In this document: one piece after another, positions 7,024-12,834 of the stretch
Layout of the letters: each line of letters begins with the position of its first letter
How positions within the stretch are numbered: the first letter of the stretch is position 1
Source of the DNA: Bacillota bacterium
GTDB taxonomy: Bacteria; Bacillota; Clostridia; Oscillospirales; Ruminococcaceae
DNA length: 12,834 nucleotides
Assembly: GCA_023396215.1 (NCBI GenBank)
Contig: JAEWWW010000002.1
Span: 1-12,834 of the forward strand
Direction of reading: 5' to 3'
Position numbers and translations under genes: made by a program
The notes under the pieces: generated by a model
What the model was told of the DNA's origin: nothing
The model's database searches: none
What the model saw: the letters and a program-made list of their open reading frames with translations, nothing else

Positions 7024-8946
7024 TTAACAAGGCTGGTCGCCCTCTGCCGAAAGGGCCACCCAATCCTCCATCAACTGGGCAAGGCGCTGGCGGGTGTCAT
7101 CCAGCCCGGCGCAGATTTCATCCAGCCGCAGATAGTCGCTCACCGTTTCGGGCAAGGCAAGCTCCTGCTCCAGCCGGGCGATGGCCTGCTCGGCGGCGGC
7201 AATCTCGGCCTCGGTTTCGGCGAGGGCCTTTTTGCGGGCGGCCTCCTGCCTGCGGCGCTCCCTGGGGTTTTGGTTGCCGCGCTGGGCGGGCGGCTTCTCG
7301 CCGGCCTCGGGCTGTGCCCCGCGGGCGGCCTGCGGGCTCAGGTTGGCTGTTTCAATATAGGCGGTGAACCCGCCGATGTAGCTGTTCACCCCTTGGGGGG
7401 TCATCTCAATAATGCGTCCCGGCACCTTATCCAGCAGATACCGGTCGTGGGATACCATAATGACGGTGCCTTCAAACTCGGCCAGCGCTTTATCCAGCAC
7501 CTCTTTTGCCGAAAGGTCAAGGTGATTGGTGGGCTCGTCCAGTATCAGCACATTGCCCCGCCGCAACGTCATAATGGCAAACTTGAGCCGCGCCCCCTCG
7601 CCGCCGCTGAGCTGCTCCACCCGCTTGTAAACATCCTCGCCCGTGAGGCCGAGGCTGCCCAGCACGCTGCGTATCAGCTGCTCATAGGCGGTGGGAAAAT
7701 GGCGGTGCACCTCTTCCATGGCGGTGTTTTTGGCGCAGAGGGAATGGTTTTCCTGATCGAAGTAGGAAAACTTCACGTTGCGCCCCCAACCCAGCCGCCC
7801 ATGCGGGGGCAGCTGCCCGGTCAGGGTGCGCAGCAGGGTGGTTTTGCCGACCCCGTTGGCCCCCACAAGGGCAATCTTTTCGCCGCGCTTAACCTCCAGA
7901 TTGATGCCCTGCGCCAATTGGAGGGTACCTTCGCCCTGCCCCACCGTCAGGGCAAGGTCCTCTACCGTCAGCACATCCTTGACCGGTTCAACATCGGTTT
8001 CAAAGCGCAGCTTCATGGCGGCGGGCGGCGGCAGCGGGCGCTCTATCCGCTGCATTTTCTCCAGCGTGTTTTGCCGGCTGCGGGCCATGGCCGAGGTGGA
8101 TGCCCGGGCCATATTGCGGGCGACAAAATCCTGCAAATCGGCGATTTCCTCCTGCTGCTGTTCATACAGCTTTTGCTGGCGGCGCAGGCGTTCCTCCTTG
8201 AGCTGCACATACTTGGTGTAGTTGCCGGTGTAGCTGTAAAAGCGGCGGTGCTCCAGCTCCCACACCTGCCCGATGAGACGGTCGAGAAAGTAGCGGTCGT
8301 GGGAAACCAGCAGCAACGCGCCCTTGTAGGCGGCAAGGTAGTCCTCCAGCCAGAGCAGGGTGCGAAAATCCAGATGGTTAGTGGGCTCGTCCAGTATCAG
8401 CAGCTCGGGCTCCTCCAGCAGCAGCTTGCAGATGGCGAGGCGGGTTTTTTCGCCACCGCTCAGGGTGGAGATTTCTTTTTTCAGGCTTTCACCCCAAAAC
8501 CCCATACCGCTCAGGATGGTGTTAATCTTCACGTCGATGTGGTAGCCCTCGCGGGCCTCGAACAGGCTTTGCAGCCGGGCATACTCTGCGGTGAGGGCCT
8601 CCCGCTCGTGGTCGGGGGCGCTCTCGAGGCGCTGGGTCAGCCTGAGGATGTCGGCTTCCATGGCCAGCTCCTCGGTAAAGACCGAGCGCATCTCCTCCAG
8701 AATGCTGTTGCCCTGAGAAAGACCGCTGTTCTGCCTGAGATAGCCCACCCGCAGCCCTGTTTTGCGGTGCAGCTGCCCGCCGTCGGCCTCAAGGCTGCCG
8801 CAGAGGATGTTGAGCAGGGTGGTCTTGCCGGCGCCGTTGACCCCAATCAGGCCGATGCGGTCGCCTTCTTCTATTTTAGCCGTAACGCCTGCAAAAACCT
8901 CTTGCGCGCCAAAGCCTTTTGACAGTTCTTCCATGGATAGCAGCAT
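7024..8946 (-). CDS. ABC-F family ribosome-associated ATPase (YdiF-like)
   Basis: Two complete ABC ATPase domains lie in one 640-residue chain with no membrane segments, the hallmark of ABC-F proteins that bind the ribosomal E site and act on stalled or resistant ribosomes. Domain 1 has Walker A GVNGAGKT (35-42), signature LSGGEKTRL (162-170) and LLILDEPTNHLD (182-193; catalytic Glu187). The inter-domain linker (about 235-330) is rich in Arg, Gln and Glu, as expected for the P-site tRNA-interaction motif. Domain 2 has GANGVGKT (362-369), LSGGEGARL (446-454) and VLILDEPTNHLD (466-477; Glu471). A charged C-terminal extension with coiled-coil character covers about 555-630. The second domain and this tail fit the YdiF subgroup best. 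The ATG at 8946 has GGAGG 7 nt upstream. A role in antibiotic resistance is possible but not implied by sequence alone. Confidence 0.94.
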   Translation of the reverse strand: MLLSMEELSKGFGAQEVFAGVTAKIEEGDRIGLIGVNGAGKTTLLNILCGSLEADGGQLHRKTGLRVGYLRQNSGLSQGNSILEEMRSVFTEELAMEADILRLTQRLESAPDHEREALTAEYARLQSLFEAREGYHIDVKINTILSGMGFWGESLKKEISTLSGGEKTRLAICKLLLEEPELLILDEPTNHLDFRTLLWLEDYLAAYKGALLLVSHDRYFLDRLIGQVWELEHRRFYSYTGNYTKYVQLKEERLRRQQKLYEQQQEEIADLQDFVARNMARASTSAMARSRQNTLEKMQRIERPLPPPAAMKLRFETDVEPVKDVLTVEDLALTVGQGEGTLQLAQGINLEVKRGEKIALVGANGVGKTTLLRTLTGQLPPHGRLGWGRNVKFSYFDQENHSLCAKNTAMEEVHRHFPTAYEQLIRSVLGSLGLTGEDVYKRVEQLSGGEGARLKFAIMTLRRGNVLILDEPTNHLDLSAKEVLDKALAEFEGTVIMVSHDRYLLDKVPGRIIEMTPQGVNSYIGGFTAYIETANLSPQAARGAQPEAGEKPPAQRGNQNPRERRRQEAARKKALAETEAEIAAAEQAIARLEQELALPETVSDYLRLDEICAGLDDTRQRLAQLMEDWVALSAEGDQPC

Positions 8947-8972
8947 CGGGGCACCTCCGTATTCATCCTAGT

Positions 8973-9002
8973 ATTTTAGCATAAACCAAAGGCAGATGGC
9001 AA
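8973..9002 (-). promoter_or_regulatory. Promoter of the ABC-F gene
   Basis: On the minus strand TTGCCA (9002-8997) and TAAAAT (8978-8973) are separated by 18 nt, about 26 nt upstream of the start codon. It lies back to back with the rightward promoter at 9003-9032, forming a compact divergent regulatory region. Confidence 0.65.
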
Positions 9003-9032
9003 TTCACAGAAGGGCCGGGGATATGGTATACT
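9003..9032 (+). promoter_or_regulatory. Promoter of the RlmD-type methyltransferase gene
   Basis: TTCACA (9003-9008; 5 of 6 consensus) and TATACT (9027-9032) are separated by 18 nt. A TG immediately before G-TATACT gives an extended -10. The leader is about 85 nt and contains a short CCGGT/ACCGG inverted repeat (9062-9080). Confidence 0.7.
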
Positions 9033-9125
9033 ATATACTTGATAATTGTTGAAGCAGACAACCGGTGCAAAGGTTACCGGCTGCGCCGCCGCTTTTGCAA
9101 GGCAGGCCGCGCACAGGAGGCATAG

Positions 9126-10478
9126 ATGCTGAAAAAGAACGATGTGATTGAGCTGGAGATTACCGCCGTTACCAATGAGGGCAACGGCGTGGGCCGCCAC
9201 GACGGAGCGGCGGTTTTTGTGCCCCTTGCCGCTCCCGGCGACCGGCTGCGGGTGCTGATTGTCAAGGTGCAGGCCAGCTATTGCTACGGCAAAATTTTAG
9301 AGGTGCTGGAGCCGGGCGATTGCCGGGTGGACCCCGAATGCCCGGTGTTTGGCCGCTGCGGCGGCTGCACCCTGCGGCATATCTCCTACGAGGAGGAGCT
9401 GGCGCAAAAGCAGGAGTGGGTGCGCCAAAACCTGCTGCGCATCGGTGGGCTTGACCTGCCCATGCCGGATATCATCGCCTCCCCCCGCACCGGGCGTTAC
9501 CGCAACAAGGTGCAGCTGCCGCTGGGCATGGAGGGCGGCCGGGTGGTATCGGGCTTTTACAGCCTGCGCAGCCACAGGCTGGCCGTCTGCGGCGACTGCC
9601 TGATTCAACCTGCGGTTTTTAGCGAGATTGCCGCCGCCGTCAAGGATTACGCACAGCAGTATAACGTTGCAATCTATGATGAGGCCAGCCACAAGGGGCT
9701 GCTGCGCAACCTGTTTATGCGGATTGCAGAAGACACCGGCGAGGTTATGGTCTGCCCGGTGGTGACCTCCCCCGCTCTGCCTGCTCCCGAGGCATTGATA
9801 GAAAAAATAAGGGCGGCCTGCCCTCAGACCGCCTCGATTGTGCTGAACATCAACCCCGAAAAAACCAATGTGCTGCTGGGGCGCCGCTGCAAGACCCTGT
9901 GGGGCAAAGGCCACATCACCGACCGCCTCTGCGGGCTGGAGGTGGATATCTCTCCCCTCGCCTTTTATCAGGTAAACCGCGAGGCCGCCCAGCTTCTCTA
10001 CGGCAAGGCGGCCGAGTTTGCCGCACTTACCGGCAGCGAGCTGCTGATTGACCTTTACTGCGGCACCGGTACCATCGGGCTTTCGATGGCCCGGCAGGCA
10101 AGAGAGCTGATCGGGGTGGAGGTGGTGCCCCAAGCTGTGGAGAACGCCCGCATCAACGCACAGCGCAACGGCATTGGCAACGCACGGTTTATCTGTGCCG
10201 ACGCAGGACAAGCCGCCAACCAGCTTGCCGGGGAGGGGCTGCGCCCCCATGTGGTGCTGCTCGACCCGCCCCGCAAGGGCTGCGACCTGCCCACCATTGA
10301 GGCAGTGTGCGCCATGCAGCCCCAGCGGGTTGTGATGGTTTCTTGCAACAGTGCCACCGCCGCCCGCGACATCAAGCTGTTTGCCCAGCGGGGCTATGAG
10401 GCAACGGCGGTGCAAGCGGTGGATTTGTTCCCCAGAACGGCGCATGTGGAGACGGTATGTCTGATGTCTAGGAAGTAA
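9126..10478 (+). CDS. rlmD: 23S rRNA (uracil-C5)-methyltransferase, RlmD/RlmCD (RumA) type
   Basis: This 450-residue SAM-dependent enzyme makes 5-methyluridine in 23S rRNA (U1939 in RlmD; U747 and U1939 in Firmicute RlmCD). The N-terminus is a TRAM RNA-binding domain (1-60). Cys72, Cys78 and Cys81 (CPVFGRCGGC) with Cys158 fit the 4Fe-4S ligand set. SAM motif DLYCGTGTIGL is at 309-319, LLDPPRKGC at 378-386, the nucleophile Cys407 in SCNSAT, and the general base Glu442 in HVETV. AGGAGG lies 5 nt upstream of the ATG. Codon use is GC-rich throughout except the last few codons after HVETV (TGT, TCT, AGG), just before the GC content drops. The 3' end of this gene is a recognised insertion site for integrative elements in Firmicutes, and pieces of it recur at 11775-11912. 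Confidence 0.96.
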   Translation: MLKKNDVIELEITAVTNEGNGVGRHDGAAVFVPLAAPGDRLRVLIVKVQASYCYGKILEVLEPGDCRVDPECPVFGRCGGCTLRHISYEEELAQKQEWVRQNLLRIGGLDLPMPDIIASPRTGRYRNKVQLPLGMEGGRVVSGFYSLRSHRLAVCGDCLIQPAVFSEIAAAVKDYAQQYNVAIYDEASHKGLLRNLFMRIAEDTGEVMVCPVVTSPALPAPEALIEKIRAACPQTASIVLNINPEKTNVLLGRRCKTLWGKGHITDRLCGLEVDISPLAFYQVNREAAQLLYGKAAEFAALTGSELLIDLYCGTGTIGLSMARQARELIGVEVVPQAVENARINAQRNGIGNARFICADAGQAANQLAGEGLRPHVVLLDPPRKGCDLPTIEAVCAMQPQRVVMVSCNSATAARDIKLFAQRGYEATAVQAVDLFPRTAHVETVCLMSRK

Positions 10479-10543
10479 AGTCTGAAAAGCCTTGCAAATA
10501 CGGGGCTTCAAAAAATGAAAGTAATTCTATCAACTCGACTTAT

Positions 10544-10586
10544 ACTCTTGATGTGTGTATGTAGGAACATATCGAGAGTGTTTTTT
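10544..10586 (+). terminator. Rho-independent terminator downstream of rlmD
   Basis: ACTCTTGATGTGT (10544-10556) pairs along 13 positions, two of them G-U, with ACATATCGAGAGT (10567-10579) around a 10-nt loop. Six Ts (10581-10586) follow. It lies 65 nt past the rlmD stop, already inside the AT-rich segment, and also insulates the next gene from read-through. Confidence 0.85.
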
Positions 10587-10705
10587 GAGCTGAATTTAAT
10601 CCTGTAAATAGGTAAGGTTGAGTTGACAGAATAGATAAATTAGTAGAGTTGAGGAGACAGAAAGGATGTAAACAAAACAGAAATATTTTTAAGGAGGACT
10701 TATAG

Positions 10706-11596
10706 TTGAAAGGCTGGGATTATAATTTAAATTTAGAATTTGATAAATATCAAGGCATTAAAAATTGGTTAAGATATAAAATCTGTGACTTAGACTATGA
10801 TTGTGATGTTTCTAAATATGCTATGGAGGTATATAGGGAAAAATACGAATTTTTAAGTAATGGAATAGTACAACCCCAATATAATAACTTTTCTAGTTTG
10901 CAAAAATGGAACAGGCATAATTTAAAATGGGAGATTCAAGTAAATGATACGTTATATTCTGGTGATACTTTAAATTCATTTGCTACTCCTTTTAATCGAT
11001 TTGCAAATGAATTTATTTCAAAAATAAGCAACAAGAAGTTCAAGCTAACATATATTGGGGAAAGCGCATATGATTTGTTGTTAAAAGAATTTGATATAGT
11101 TTTTAGTGATTATAATTTATCTCAAGTTGAATATAGTAGAGAGATCCTTGATTATTTTGACAAATTTGCGACCCTTACTCATACAATAGGGAATCTGTTC
11201 CCAGTTCCTTTATACTTTAATAGGGAAAGAGCTGGGAAGAATGGAGAATATGAGTTCCCAGATATATTGTTAAATAGTATTTATGAATACTATTTAAATG
11301 AAGATGATAATAAAAGAAGTTTTGGGATTAGTGTAATTAATGATAAAACTAAAATAAAGAAAACTGTTAATTGGCTTGATAGTTTCGGTGATGGTAAAGA
11401 GGGTTGGGATGAATTTATAAGAGTATATCGCTTTTCTATGTATTTAGATGAGAATTCTGAGCCTATAAAGTTATGGAGTAGTCATAATATTAAAAATCTC
11501 AAAATACCTGATATAGGAAAGGATTTTCTGAATTATTTAAGTTATATATGTGATTGTATAGAAAAAAGAGGTAAAGAAATCTTTGACATGTATTAA
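10706..11596 (+). CDS. Uncharacterised 296-aa accessory protein with a THTIGN motif
   Basis: I do not know a function. The protein is soluble (no signal peptide or membrane span) and rich in Asn, Lys, Tyr and aromatic residues. Its most conserved-looking stretch is FDKFATLTHTIGNLFPVP, around residues 150-170. It resembles a motif I associate with uncharacterised Firmicute accessory proteins, and distantly the IGNL motif of DUF1524-type HNH proteins. No other nuclease motif is evident, so no activity is assigned. The TTG start at 10706 is supported by AAGGAGG (10691-10697) 8 nt upstream. Base composition is far more AT-rich than the core genes, pointing to horizontal acquisition. A TTGACA box lies upstream (10623-10628) but no good -10 follows at normal spacing. 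It is the only intact gene between rlmD and the rlmD-like scars. Confidence 0.85.
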   Translation: MKGWDYNLNLEFDKYQGIKNWLRYKICDLDYDCDVSKYAMEVYREKYEFLSNGIVQPQYNNFSSLQKWNRHNLKWEIQVNDTLYSGDTLNSFATPFNRFANEFISKISNKKFKLTYIGESAYDLLLKEFDIVFSDYNLSQVEYSREILDYFDKFATLTHTIGNLFPVPLYFNRERAGKNGEYEFPDILLNSIYEYYLNEDDNKRSFGISVINDKTKIKKTVNWLDSFGDGKEGWDEFIRVYRFSMYLDENSEPIKLWSSHNIKNLKIPDIGKDFLNYLSYICDCIEKRGKEIFDMY

Positions 11597-11613
11597 AGAT
11601 AATATTGGAATGA

Positions 11614-11718
11614 ATGAGCAAATTAAAAGGGAACTATATTGATGTTTATCAGGTTGTAGATAACCCAAAGCAAATAGATAGTAGTTTCTATTCAAAGATT
11701 GCATTACTTGCAGTGTAG
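11614..11718 (+). CDS. Small ORF or gene remnant (34 aa)
   Basis: An ATG-to-TAG frame encodes a 34-residue peptide with a protein-like composition (starts MSKLKGNYIDVYQVVDNP, ends YSKIALLAV). It begins 18 nt after the upstream stop, on the same strand. Only a weak GGAA-type ribosome binding site precedes it. It may be a genuine small protein or the first codons of a gene whose remainder was removed when mobile DNA inserted around 11,720. I recognise no family. Confidence 0.25.
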   Translation: MSKLKGNYIDVYQVVDNPKQIDSSFYSKIALLAV

Positions 11719-11774
11719 AAAGGTAGACACAATTTTAAGTGTGTTTAGGGAGCAGGCAGTTTATCTATAAATAG

Positions 11775-11912
11775 GTCGATATGTTCCCGCCTACCAATAG
11801 TGCCAAAATGTAGTGGATATGTTTCCGAGAACAGACACATTGAAATGACATTCATTCTGTCCTCTCAAGCCACGTTGAGACGGTTGTATTGATAACAAGG
11901 GTTGAGAAGTGA
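11775..11912 (+). pseudogene. Three fragments of the rlmD/rumA 3' coding end (att-like scars)
   Basis: Three pieces on the same strand encode parts of the RlmD C-terminus, which in the intact gene reads VDLFPRTAHVETVCLMSRK (432-450). Piece 1 (11775-11789) encodes VDMFP, then PTNSAKM and a stop. Piece 2 (11813-11833) encodes VDMFPRT, then diverges to a stop at 11846-11848 or nearby. Piece 3 (11868-11912) encodes SHVETVVLITRVEK and a stop. Between pieces 2 and 3 lie 34 nt (11834-11867) with no such similarity. Piece 3 shares GAGACGGT with the intact gene (10449-10456 and 11877-11884) but otherwise uses AT-rich codons, so it is not a recent copy of the local gene. The best reading is attachment-site debris from elements that integrate in the 3' end of rumA. 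Confidence 0.65.
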
Positions 11913-12025
11913 GTGTACCGAAAACCCTTATATATCAAGACTTTTAGCACATATGGGTATAAAACCCACTGAGTAAAATCATGAAAATATCGCTTCGTGG
12001 AAACAAGTCCATAAGAGCGGTTTTT
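11894..12025 (+). other. Hairpin-rich gene-free segment, with a terminator-like structure at its end
   Basis: No ORF is supported between the last rlmD-like scar and the direct repeats. AAGGGTT (11898-11904) and AACCCTT (11923-11929) are inverted, TGGGT-ATAAA-ACCCA (11954-11968) is a 5-bp hairpin, and CTTATATATCAAG (11927-11939) is nearly palindromic. CGCTT/AGAGCG with an inner TGGA/TCCA stem (11991-12019) is followed by TTTTT (12021-12025), a modest rightward terminator. The structures may be element-end sites or a terminator. Confidence 0.35.
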
Positions 12026-12034
12026 GATAGTCTA

Positions 12035-12151
12035 GTGGTCAGGTTAGATGTCAGTGCTTGGCGAGTGGTCAGGTTAGATGTCAGCGTTCGTGAGTGGTCG
12101 GGTTAGATGTTTTTTCGGAGTTTTTTGAGGTTGTGTGGTCAGATTGGATGT
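12035..12151 (+). repeat. Four direct repeats of GTGGTCAGGTTAGATGT
   Basis: The units start at 12035, 12065, 12094 and 12135. Units 1 and 2 are identical over 20 nt including a trailing CAG. Unit 3 has one change (CGGG for CAGG). Unit 4 has AGATTGG in place of AGGTTAG. Starts are spaced 30, 29 and 41 nt. Such short, regularly spaced repeats are typical of transposase-binding sites at the ends of some insertion sequences (IS21-like elements have multiple terminal repeats) and of iterons or other multi-site binding regions. No adjacent transposase gene decides between these. Confidence 0.8.
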
Positions 12152-12210
12152 AGGTGAAAAATCGATTTGAATAGCACTAATAACGGAAGAGAAAAATGAG
12201 AGGTGATACT

Positions 12211-12732
12211 ATGGGAAAAATTGAAGATTTGTTGATAAATAAGGGGTTATATGATAGCGTTGACATCACTATAGATGATTTTGAAGAAATACAAAAATGT
12301 CTTTCCAGAAGTGAGTACACAGAGAATACGGTTGATTGTTTTTGTATTCACTGTGGAACAAATCGAATATTTGAGTTTGCAGATAGTGAAGTACATAATG
12401 ATACAGGTTTTATCAGAATGGCGATTGATGATCCAGGTGGTCGCTCACGTAAGCCCAAAAAGGAAGAAATATTCAATTCGTATTTGAATAGGAGGTATGT
12501 ATTAACTTATCGCTGCACCCGAGAAAGGCAACACACTATTTTATTCGATTTAATTCTTACCGACGATAAAATAATCAAAATAGGGCAATATCCCTCAGTG
12601 GCAGATTTGGCAATACCGGAGATTGCAAAATATAAATCGGTTTTAGATAAGCAATTTCGTGAATTCAGTAAAGCCATAAACCGGGCGTGGTCATACTTGT
12701 GGATAAGAACTCCAAGCGGTAGTGTAAAATAA
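12211..12732 (+). CDS. Uncharacterised Cys-containing protein, C-terminus probably truncated by an IS
   Basis: The frame encodes 173 residues from the ATG at 12211, preceded by GAGGTGAT (12199-12206); an in-frame ATG at 12196 would add five residues. No catalytic function is recognised. A CFCIHC cluster early in the protein and a later Cys-His pair (YRCTRERQH) suggest a small zinc-ribbon-like fold. IIKIGQYPSVADLAIPEIAKY, split here as IIKIGQYPSVADL plus the rest, resembles a motif I recall from uncharacterised bacterial proteins. In those the chain continues past a KAI segment into a longer C-terminal part. Here the last nine residues (IRTPSGSVK) are encoded by sequence that looks like the terminal repeat of an IS256-like element (12702-12729). 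The original stop and C-terminus are therefore probably lost and the gene may be a pseudogene. AT-rich, accessory in character. Confidence 0.75.
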   Translation: MGKIEDLLINKGLYDSVDITIDDFEEIQKCLSRSEYTENTVDCFCIHCGTNRIFEFADSEVHNDTGFIRMAIDDPGGRSRKPKKEEIFNSYLNRRYVLTYRCTRERQHTILFDLILTDDKIIKIGQYPSVADLAIPEIAKYKSVLDKQFREFSKAINRAWSYLWIRTPSGSVK

Positions 12733-12834
12733 AGTGTGCTTTTGCCTTTTCTGCGAAAGTGATATAAACTTAGGAAAGGTGATAAGAATGAGCATATTAA
12801 CAAAAGAACAAATGCGAGGAATTCTGAAGGAATA
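12702..12834 (+). mobile_element. IS256-family insertion sequence, left end (partial, runs off the window)
   Basis: The sequence GATAAGAACTCC (12702-12713) followed by GTGTAAAA (12722-12729) resembles the terminal inverted repeat of IS256-type elements, which typically ends in GTGTAAA. A transposase-like start codon follows at 12788, about 86 nt inside, which is a normal distance. The other end, the partner repeat and the 8-9 bp target duplication lie outside the window, so the boundary at 12702 is an estimate. Confidence 0.55.
12788..12834 (+). CDS. Transposase N-terminus, IS256/Mutator family (partial)
   Basis: Only 15 codons are visible: MSILTKEQMRGILKE, then the window ends. The pattern M-x-x-LTKEQ-hydrophobic-R/K-x-x-IKE is the usual opening of IS256-family DDE transposases. 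AAAGGTGAT (12775-12783) gives a good ribosome binding site 4 nt before the ATG. The preceding terminal-repeat-like sequence supports the call, but no catalytic residue can be seen. Confidence 0.55.
   Translation, partial: MSILTKEQMRGILKE

Noticed and set aside
6967..8922. A 651-codon open frame on the + strand opposite the ABC-F gene
   Set aside because: It is an antisense shadow produced by GC-rich codons. Its translation has low-complexity Gly/Leu/Gln composition and no domain, while the minus-strand frame has complete ABC-F motifs and a ribosome binding site.
9297..10511. A 404-codon open frame on the - strand opposite rlmD
   Set aside because: This is also an antisense shadow. The + strand frame has every catalytic and Fe-S residue of RlmD, whereas this one matches nothing recognisable and lacks a ribosome binding site.
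10488..10512. AAGCC...GGCTT hairpin immediately after rlmD as its terminator
   Set aside because: The stem is only five pairs and on the + strand it is followed by As, not Ts. The 13-bp hairpin with six Ts at 10544-10586 is far better.
12035..12151. A CRISPR array
   Set aside because: The repeats are too short, spacers are only about 10-24 nt and unequal, the copies diverge, and there are no cas genes in the window.

Overview
The window looks like a chromosomal segment of a Gram-positive, fairly GC-rich Clostridia member (Bacillota; an Oscillospirales-type gut anaerobe is my best guess). The evidence is strong GGAGG ribosome binding sites, the order infC-rpmI-rplT followed by an RNA methyltransferase, and YdiF-type ABC-F and RlmD/RlmCD genes. 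The sequence up to about 10,490 is GC-rich core genome. From about 10,490 to the end it turns abruptly AT-rich and carries accessory, partly decayed mobile DNA.

Core, leftward strand (read from 9,000 down to 1). An ABC-F ribosome-associated ATPase has its own promoter. It is followed by an AI-2E/PerM-family membrane protein with a TTG start, a short-chain dehydrogenase-like protein lacking the usual catalytic Tyr, and a UvrD/PcrA-type helicase whose start overlaps the dehydrogenase stop. A roughly 230-nt spacer with palindromic elements precedes the translation operon infC-rpmI-rplT. This operon has a consensus-like promoter, a roughly 240-nt leader with a perfect 10-bp attenuator hairpin, and an AUU start for infC, which suggests both IF-3 and L20 feedback. 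A terminator follows rplT. A SpoU/TrmH methyltransferase, cut by the window edge, comes next.

Core, rightward strand. A 23S rRNA uracil-5 methyltransferase of the RlmD/RlmCD (RumA) type is transcribed divergently from the ABC-F gene and ends in a strong terminator at 10,544-10,586.

Accessory region (10,490-12,834). A 296-residue orphan protein (TTG start) is followed by about 600 bp without an intact gene. That gap holds three short fragments matching the C-terminal coding end of RlmD (VDMFP, VDMFPRT, HVETVVL), then a set of four 17-20 bp direct repeats. A small Cys-containing protein gene follows, and its last codons seem to come from the terminal repeat of an IS256-like element. The first 15 codons of that element's transposase close the window. 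The 3' end of rumA/rlmCD is a known integration site for mobile elements in Firmicutes. I therefore read the region as an insertion hotspot with att-like scars left by serial element insertion and loss. This is the most interesting structure in the window, but no recombinase gene is visible here to confirm it.
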